Of a DNA stretch of 36,018 bases, positions 31,219 through 36,018 are shown piece after piece. The notes under the pieces were generated by a model, which saw only the letters and a list, made by a program, of their open reading frames with translations, was not told the origin of the DNA and made no database searches. Every line of letters starts with the position of its first letter. The stretch's first letter is position 1. Position numbers and translations under genes: made by a program. Origin of the DNA: a virus; the IMG/VR virus record IMGVR_UViG_3300024348_000129, positions 1 through 36,018 of that record; one strand, given 5' to 3'.

Positions 31219-32016
31219 TTACTTTACCCTGCCTTCAGAGTACGCAGCCATAATCTCAGGTTGCAGTGCCTCATAACGGTCAGGATCTTGCATACGTAGC
31301 CGGATAAGGTCGGCACGACGATATACTTTCTTAGAAGACTCTCCAGTTCCCCCAACATCGACACCAGCTGCTTTAAGGTTCTGTTTGCGAACAGCGTTAC
31401 CTGCATCAGTAGTTTGTTGTGTCTTAGATGTACGAATCTGTTTGAATGTAGAGAGAAGTTCATCAGCAGCATTAAAATCATAGTTAGCATCTGCCATTGC
31501 GTAGATATTAAGCCTCATTGGAGAAGCTTTAACCCACTCAATAAACTCACCATCACGTACAATATCTGCAAAGTCAGGATGCTTCTTGTTGAGCATTGCT
31601 TGTGTCTGAATTTGCTTTAACTGCTGTGATGCCTGTTTAGCGGCAATTACGTCTGGATGATTTGCAACTGCACGATTAACGTGACTCTGCGGATCTTCAA
31701 AGAAATCAATCTCTTGTGGTGTTTCCACCGCTTGTGGTTGTGCTTGTTGAGTCTTTTGAGATAAGCTTTGTTTAATAAGACCATCGGCTAAACGTCTAAC
31801 TTCACCAACTTCCTGTGCTTGCCTACCGATTAGCTTTTCAGCCTCTTGGTGCATACGAACAATATCTTCGAGATTCTTCCCTTTGTACTTCTCAGGGATC
31901 TCAGCTACATTGTTTTCAGGTTGTTGAGTTTGTTGAACGCTTGTGGACTGTTTAAAGTCCTCAGCTTCTATCTCACTAACGTTACCTAGTTCCTCATTAC
32001 TATCAATTAAAGCCAT
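31219..32016 (-). CDS. Scaffold protein, 265 aa
   Basis: ATG 32016 has AAAGG about six bases upstream; an in-frame GTG at 32037 is less likely. The protein is charged, Gln-rich and helical (EKYKGKNLEDIVRMHQEAEK, then LIKQSLSQKTQQAQ), with an ISxxEWVKASP-like turn and a basic C-terminus with RRADLIRLRMQDPDRYE near the end. This composition and its place between portal-side genes and capsid fit a scaffold guiding procapsid assembly. No protease domain is visible. Confidence 0.82.
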   Translation of the reverse strand: MALIDSNEELGNVSEIEAEDFKQSTSVQQTQQPENNVAEIPEKYKGKNLEDIVRMHQEAEKLIGRQAQEVGEVRRLADGLIKQSLSQKTQQAQPQAVETPQEIDFFEDPQSHVNRAVANHPDVIAAKQASQQLKQIQTQAMLNKKHPDFADIVRDGEFIEWVKASPMRLNIYAMADANYDFNAADELLSTFKQIRTSKTQQTTDAGNAVRKQNLKAAGVDVGGTGESSKKVYRRADLIRLRMQDPDRYEALQPEIMAAYSEGRVK

Positions 32017-32082
32017 ACCTAACCTTTCCCTGTCCACGTATGGATTACAGGATTAACTTAAAAATAGAATTGGGTTGCCTGA

Positions 32083-32319
32083 TTACTCAGATCCTCTCTT
32101 TTGTTCCTGCTTGAGCCTGTCAGCTCTCACAGCAGCCCACTTAGCCGTTGCACCGGGAAAGTCACCAGATATGGCATCTAACCCAATGGTAGGAGCTGAA
32201 ATGAGCCTAATAGCGTCCTTACTACATACCTTACATTTAGCAGTGGTATGATCGCTATCTACCAGCGATTCAGTTATGTGATCGTTAGGGCACTGGAAAT
32301 CGTACAGTCTTTTCATCAC
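32083..32319 (-). CDS. Small zinc-ribbon protein, 78 aa
   Basis: ATGA overlap with the upstream gene. It contains C11 (FQCPNDHI) and CKVC (about residues 30-33), a possible zinc ribbon resembling FmdB-type regulators, then GLDAISGDFPGATAKW and a basic tail. In this order a gene often encodes a small structural or regulatory protein. Zinc binding is inferred: one N-terminal Cys plus His17 might complete the site. Confidence 0.68.
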   Translation of the reverse strand: MMKRLYDFQCPNDHITESLVDSDHTTAKCKVCSKDAIRLISAPTIGLDAISGDFPGATAKWAAVRADRLKQEQKRGSE

Positions 32320-32543
32320 TGCAAGTCCTCATATACCTTCTCACACACAGCTTTACGCCCTAAAACTAATTCAATAATATCTAACTGTCCTTTACGATAA
32401 TGTAGTGTTTGTGTATCGTTGACAGTAGAAATATCGTTTAAACTAGCCTTAATCTCTTCAAAGTCTTCAATTAAGAAGTCCCAACCCTTAGTACTCATGG
32501 TATTAAAGGTTTCTTCGTAATACTTTTGTAAATCAGGGGCCAT
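32316..32543 (-). CDS. Small acidic protein, 75 aa
   Basis: GGAGGG precedes the ATG, right after a consensus promoter. The helical sequence includes LQKYYEETFNTMSTKGWDFL (5-24) and EEIKASLNDISTVNDTQTLH. I recognise a recurrent small protein beside the portal gene in other podoviruses, uncharacterised. Its stop overlaps the zinc-ribbon gene. Confidence 0.72.
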   Translation of the reverse strand: MAPDLQKYYEETFNTMSTKGWDFLIEDFEEIKASLNDISTVNDTQTLHYRKGQLDIIELVLGRKAVCEKVYEDLQ

Positions 32544-32582
32544 TTGGCTTATCCCTCCATTAAATACTTATACAATAGTGTT

Positions 32583-32611
32583 ATTGTAGCATAAAAACAA
32601 CACTTTGTCAA
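32583..32611 (-). promoter_or_regulatory. Sigma70 promoter before capsid-module genes
   Basis: Minus strand: perfect TTGACA (32611-32606), 17-bp spacer, TACAAT (32588-32583), with an upstream TG one base from the -10. Imperfect inverted arms AGTGTTGTT and AATAACACT surround the -10 and may be an operator. It starts a transcript for the 75-aa protein, zinc ribbon, scaffold and capsid just downstream of the portal stop. Confidence 0.85.
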
Positions 32612-32638
32612 GTAAAACTTACTGTTTCTCTAGCAATA

Positions 32639-34657
32639 TTATTGCTTTCTTGATCTATTTGCCATCTGAAGGCTTGCAATACGCTCATTGGAGGCAATAT
32701 CAGCAGCTTTCAGGTTAACTTGCTTCTCTTTTAGCATCATGTCAGCCAATTTTAGACGCTTCTCGAAGTCATCGCCTCTGTCTAGGTTAGTAGATGCTGC
32801 CTGAACGAGCTTTACACGTTGCTCTTCAGGGATCATTTGAGCTTCAATCATGGTCTTCTGAGCTTCAGCTGACTGTTTCTCAGCTTTAGAGGTCAAATCA
32901 GCCACCTGAGCCTGTGCCAGCTGCATCTGAGCCATTTGCTGTTGTTGTGCAGCCTCAGCAGCCTGTGGATTTGGCTGTGACATCTGATCCAGAGCTTGCA
33001 TCAGTTCACCACGGTTAGACAATGAGCTGTTCTGCAGGATACCTTTAAGGATCAATGGCAGTACTGGAGTGTTAGGGCCAAGTGTCTGCAACAAACCAAT
33101 CATCTGTTGTTGTTCAAACTCTCGTGCCAAGATACCCAAAGTAGCTGTTGGGATGAATGTCATGTCAACTGATGGATAACGCTCACTGTCAAACTGCATA
33201 TAACGGAAGGCAGCTTTGTTAATGAACGGGATCATGAAGTCTTCTTGGAAGTTACTCAATGTACGCTTGTACTTCTTGATGATGCCAGCCATAGCCATTG
33301 ACATACCACCAGCACCTGCATCACGAGGTACGTTAGATGGCATACCTGCGCTGTCAACTGTGCCTGTAGCTTGCAGTAACATACGCTCAAAGTTCTGCGC
33401 TGCAGCAGCTGCATTGTTGTCAGTCTGACCGAACTTGAAGGGATACAAGATCTCAGAAGGTGAACCATTGGTCAAGATAGCCTTACCGGGCTTAATCTCA
33501 AACTTAGCACCACGTGGAAGCCTTGTAGCATCCATTGCAATCATAGGAGCTGTGGTGAGGGCTAGAGAGTCCATGTGAGCACGAAGCTGACCATCAATAG
33601 CTTTCTGCATATTGTAGGCTTTTTCAGCTGTACCTCGACCCCAGAAGCGTCCGGGCACTGTATCATCTTGGTAGGCAATAACTGGTCTATCCTTCATCAT
33701 GTAAGGATTAGCTTCAGCCTTGAGCAAGATACTATCGTTAGCAATAACAATGATAGCTTCTATCATGTTAGAGTAGTCATCAGCTTTAGAGCCTTCAGGG
33801 AACAACTCTTCATACTCAGCTGACTCTTCATCATCTAGATACTCTTTAGGAACCAAACCATAGTAAGTGATTAACTTAACCTTATCATCTTGATAGGTCT
33901 TCAAGTCTTGGGTTACTTCTAAGTCTTCATCTTCAGAGGCTGTAGTGATGTCTACCTTCTTGTAAATGCCTTTCTCAATACCTTCAACAATCTTGTGAAT
34001 GGATACGTACTTCTCGATAGCAACGCCCAGAGCATCGTCAATGGAATCAGCATTAGGATCAATAAGGAAATTCTTAGGGTTAACTGGTTTAATCTTGACC
34101 GCAATTCTATCTTTCTCTTGAACACCAATAGCTGCTGCATTGGCAATACCGGGAATGGCTTGAGTAGATGGTGTATATTCTTTCTCAGACTTAACAATGA
34201 TCTCACCAATACCTGTACCATATATCTCAGCCATCAACTCAATCTGGTCAATAGCTTTCTTAATCTTGTCTCTTTTGAAGTCCTCATGCAGTTGAACCTT
34301 GATTTGTTCAACATCAAAGGGATTACCATTGACATCCCTAACGTCATCTTGGATGTCAAAGAACTCACCCTGACCAAAGATAGCTTCCATGATCTCAGCG
34401 TGACGAGTCTCAATGGCTTGCTGAGTAGCTGGAGAGATGATACGTGAACGCTCTGATTCACGAGTCTTATCCTCAGCAGCCCAGATACCTCTGAAGACTC
34501 GCTCATACTCCTGCCACAAGTCCATGTAGTTAGCATCTCGGTGGTCACGCCAGCGAACAATGTGCTGAGTAACCCATGAGGTTAGTTCTTTCTCAGACTC
34601 TGTAGGTTCTTCAAACTGAGTACTCTTCTCATCAAACTGATCTTTAGTTAGAGCCAT
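32639..34657 (-). CDS. Portal protein (head-to-tail connector), 672 aa
   Basis: Forms the ring through which DNA enters and leaves. The N-terminal part carries EYERVFRGIWAAEDKTRESE (49-68) and SRIISPATQQAIETRHAEI, typical of podovirus portals, then the QIELMAEIYGTGIGEI helix and a beta domain. A Met/Ala-rich tunnel-loop region (AGGMSMAMAGIIKKYK) follows. The C-terminus is Gln-rich coiled coil (EAAQQQQMAQMQLAQAQVAD), as in barrel-bearing portals. It is longer than T7 gp8 (536 aa). It lies directly after terL, the usual order. Confidence 0.9.
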   Translation of the reverse strand: MALTKDQFDEKSTQFEEPTESEKELTSWVTQHIVRWRDHRDANYMDLWQEYERVFRGIWAAEDKTRESERSRIISPATQQAIETRHAEIMEAIFGQGEFFDIQDDVRDVNGNPFDVEQIKVQLHEDFKRDKIKKAIDQIELMAEIYGTGIGEIIVKSEKEYTPSTQAIPGIANAAAIGVQEKDRIAVKIKPVNPKNFLIDPNADSIDDALGVAIEKYVSIHKIVEGIEKGIYKKVDITTASEDEDLEVTQDLKTYQDDKVKLITYYGLVPKEYLDDEESAEYEELFPEGSKADDYSNMIEAIIVIANDSILLKAEANPYMMKDRPVIAYQDDTVPGRFWGRGTAEKAYNMQKAIDGQLRAHMDSLALTTAPMIAMDATRLPRGAKFEIKPGKAILTNGSPSEILYPFKFGQTDNNAAAAAQNFERMLLQATGTVDSAGMPSNVPRDAGAGGMSMAMAGIIKKYKRTLSNFQEDFMIPFINKAAFRYMQFDSERYPSVDMTFIPTATLGILAREFEQQQMIGLLQTLGPNTPVLPLILKGILQNSSLSNRGELMQALDQMSQPNPQAAEAAQQQQMAQMQLAQAQVADLTSKAEKQSAEAQKTMIEAQMIPEEQRVKLVQAASTNLDRGDDFEKRLKLADMMLKEKQVNLKAADIASNERIASLQMANRSRKQ

Positions 34658-34671
34658 TGTGTTTATTCCTT

Positions 34672-35943
34672 TTAGTATCCTGATATAACGTCTAAGACTT
34701 CGTAGTCATCATCTTCATAATCTGTGTTGTAACTGGTGATAGCTAATTGGTCAATGTAACTTAAAGCATCTACCAAGTCATCATGTACACCAGCTGTGGG
34801 GAACATCACTAATTGATCTCTAAACTCACTCCAGTCTTCTTTCTCATTGAAGGACACCCTTCCATGTTCCATACGACCTTGTAAGCTCCAGACAACCCTA
34901 TCAGTCTTCTTCTTGTTACCGTGAGTTAAGTCTTGAATGTGAGCATAGATGTTATTCTTCCTCATCAAGTCATTCAGGTAGGGCAGTACTGCATTCTTCA
35001 ATGCTCCTCGCTCAATACCAATGCTTGTGGGTTGAAAGTCTCTAATCACCTTTAAGATGTTAACTGCAGTCTCTCTAATGTCCCACCTACCATGCTGGAT
35101 CTTATGAACCCACCAATCACCATTGTCCTCTAGCTTAACTACTGCAATAGCTGTTTCATCTAGTCTCTTCTTAGATGCACCTGCATTCTTACCAACCTCT
35201 TCAAAACCAGCTAAGTCAATGGCTACAATGTATGTACCGTAACTTGGTTCTTCAGCAGTCTTGAACCATTCCTCTTTGAAGACATCAGCACCTGCGGTAT
35301 CAAAGCTAGACAAGTACTCCTGCTTAAATGCAAAGGAACTCAATGTTCTTTTAGCAGCCTCAATCTCCTTAGGATCAATAGTCTCATTGTCCTGAGTGGT
35401 AAAGTGCCATGACTTCCACTCCTCATCTTGCTCCTCTTGTCCTAGATTAAAAGTATCATAGAACCAGTTACGACCACTTGGAGTAGAGATAAATAAAGCT
35501 CTACCCTTCTTATCTGACAGTGAAGCACGTATAATCTTCTGCCATACATCTTCTTTAACGAAGGCACACTCATCAAGTACTACATACGTTAAAGACACAC
35601 CTCGGAGACTATCTGGGTTATCAGCACCTCGTACCAGTATCTTCCTACCATTAATCAATGTTATCTCAAGATTATTGATGTGACTTGCTTTAATGACTGG
35701 TCTACCCAAGTCATGCAGTAAGTCCCACATAATCGTTCTAGCTTGTCCTAGGGTAGGTGCTATGTACATCACAGCTGAGCCTTCAGGACAGTTCAAACCT
35801 TCAATCAATAATGATACAGCTGACAACCTTGATTTACCACAACGCCTACCAGCTGCAACTACTTTAAACCTTGTAGTGTCTTTAAAGACACTTTGCTGCC
35901 ACTTAAGCAGTTGGAAGTTAAGTTCAGCACTGCGTTCAGACAT
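34672..35943 (-). CDS. terL: Large terminase subunit (packaging ATPase-nuclease), 423 aa
   Basis: Motor that cuts and pumps DNA into capsids. ATPase: Walker A AAGRRCGKS (K37) and Walker B VVLDE (D124, E125), with coupling motif STPSG (153-157). Nuclease (RNase H-like): D243 in VAIDLAGF, D262, E311 in GIERG, and D388/D389 in HDDLVDAL. All key residues are present in one uninterrupted frame. The start lies in the terminal redundancy; the first 19 codons are duplicated at 1-59. It overlaps terS by 8 bases at the circle junction. Confidence 0.96.
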   Translation of the reverse strand: MSERSAELNFQLLKWQQSVFKDTTRFKVVAAGRRCGKSRLSAVSLLIEGLNCPEGSAVMYIAPTLGQARTIMWDLLHDLGRPVIKASHINNLEITLINGRKILVRGADNPDSLRGVSLTYVVLDECAFVKEDVWQKIIRASLSDKKGRALFISTPSGRNWFYDTFNLGQEEQDEEWKSWHFTTQDNETIDPKEIEAAKRTLSSFAFKQEYLSSFDTAGADVFKEEWFKTAEEPSYGTYIVAIDLAGFEEVGKNAGASKKRLDETAIAVVKLEDNGDWWVHKIQHGRWDIRETAVNILKVIRDFQPTSIGIERGALKNAVLPYLNDLMRKNNIYAHIQDLTHGNKKKTDRVVWSLQGRMEHGRVSFNEKEDWSEFRDQLVMFPTAGVHDDLVDALSYIDQLAITSYNTDYEDDDYEVLDVISGY

Positions 35944-36018
35944 CTATCACATCCTCGTTGGTAGTAGACACCAATGGTGACGTTAAGCCTGTAATGTTAA
36001 TAGACACTGTTGGTGCAC
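35885..36018. repeat. Terminal redundancy, right copy
   Basis: Second copy of bases 1-134. The single mismatch (A at 35999 for G at 115) falls in the third position of codon 99 of terS (ATC versus ATT, both Ile). A silent change suggests real strain variation among the templates rather than random error. The copy contains the start of terL (35941-35943) and a truncated 3' part of terS whose full copy is at 52-411. Confidence 0.95.

Noticed and set aside
33995-34447. 150-codon plus-strand frame inside the portal gene, and similar long antisense frames in capsid (30351-30776) and kinase (23078-23491) genes
   Set aside because: No ribosome sites or recognisable proteins; they mirror well-supported genes on the other strand.
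1-36018. Temperate genes, tRNAs, CRISPR arrays or insertion sequences
   Set aside because: I looked for integrase, repressor, cloverleaf-like and regularly spaced repeats and saw none I could support.

Overview
The window is essentially one complete genome of a small tailed phage, probably a virulent, podovirus-like relative of T7 from an aquatic proteobacterial host. The first 134 bases recur as the last 134 bases with one mismatch, so the sequence closes into a circle of about 35,884 bp. The ends cut through the terminase genes, which makes this a circular assembly opened at an arbitrary point rather than a pair of biological ends. I see no integrase, repressor, tRNA, CRISPR array or insertion sequence. 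The family A DNA polymerase has Tyr (Y421) at the position of E. coli Pol I Phe762, as T7 does, which fits a lytic lifestyle.

Layout. Two opposed transcription blocks diverge from a control region of about 1 kb (412-1454) and converge on a bidirectional terminator (about 13,996-14,036). The plus block (1,455-13,991) starts with small hypothetical genes. It continues with a T7-type replication set: primase-helicase, family A polymerase, a gp2.5-like ssDNA-binding candidate, 5'-3' exonuclease and endonuclease I. A small zincin, a metallophosphoesterase, a DUF3310 protein and a B12-dependent ribonucleotide reductase follow. The genes are tightly packed and many are joined by ATGA-type overlaps, including several of 19-57 codons. 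The minus block runs through the circle junction from terS and terL to portal, scaffold, capsid, virion and fibre proteins, an accessory sulfur cassette, tail-tube proteins, three probable ejection proteins, and a holin/endolysin lysis cassette.

Control. No phage RNA polymerase is visible. Near-consensus host sigma70 promoters (TTGACA, 17-bp spacer, good -10) drive the minus block: two in the control region, one before the genes downstream of portal, and one before the tail-tube genes. The control region also holds eight perfect DnaA boxes within 253 bp, matching the high-affinity E. coli oriC boxes R1/R4 and R2. It further holds a perfect TGTGA-N6-TCACA CRP-type site and repeated CCCTA/AGGGT palindromes. 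I read it as a host-DnaA-dependent origin and regulatory hub. T7 instead primes replication from transcripts of its own polymerase.

The most interesting accessory element is at 22,285-25,601: a kinase resembling APS kinase fused to an HxGH nucleotidyltransferase, a PAPS-type sulfotransferase, and a glycine-rich tail adhesin. Together they could make and use an activated sulfate or similar group to modify the virion or the host surface. Assignments rest on motifs and family resemblance recognised by eye; no database search was run.
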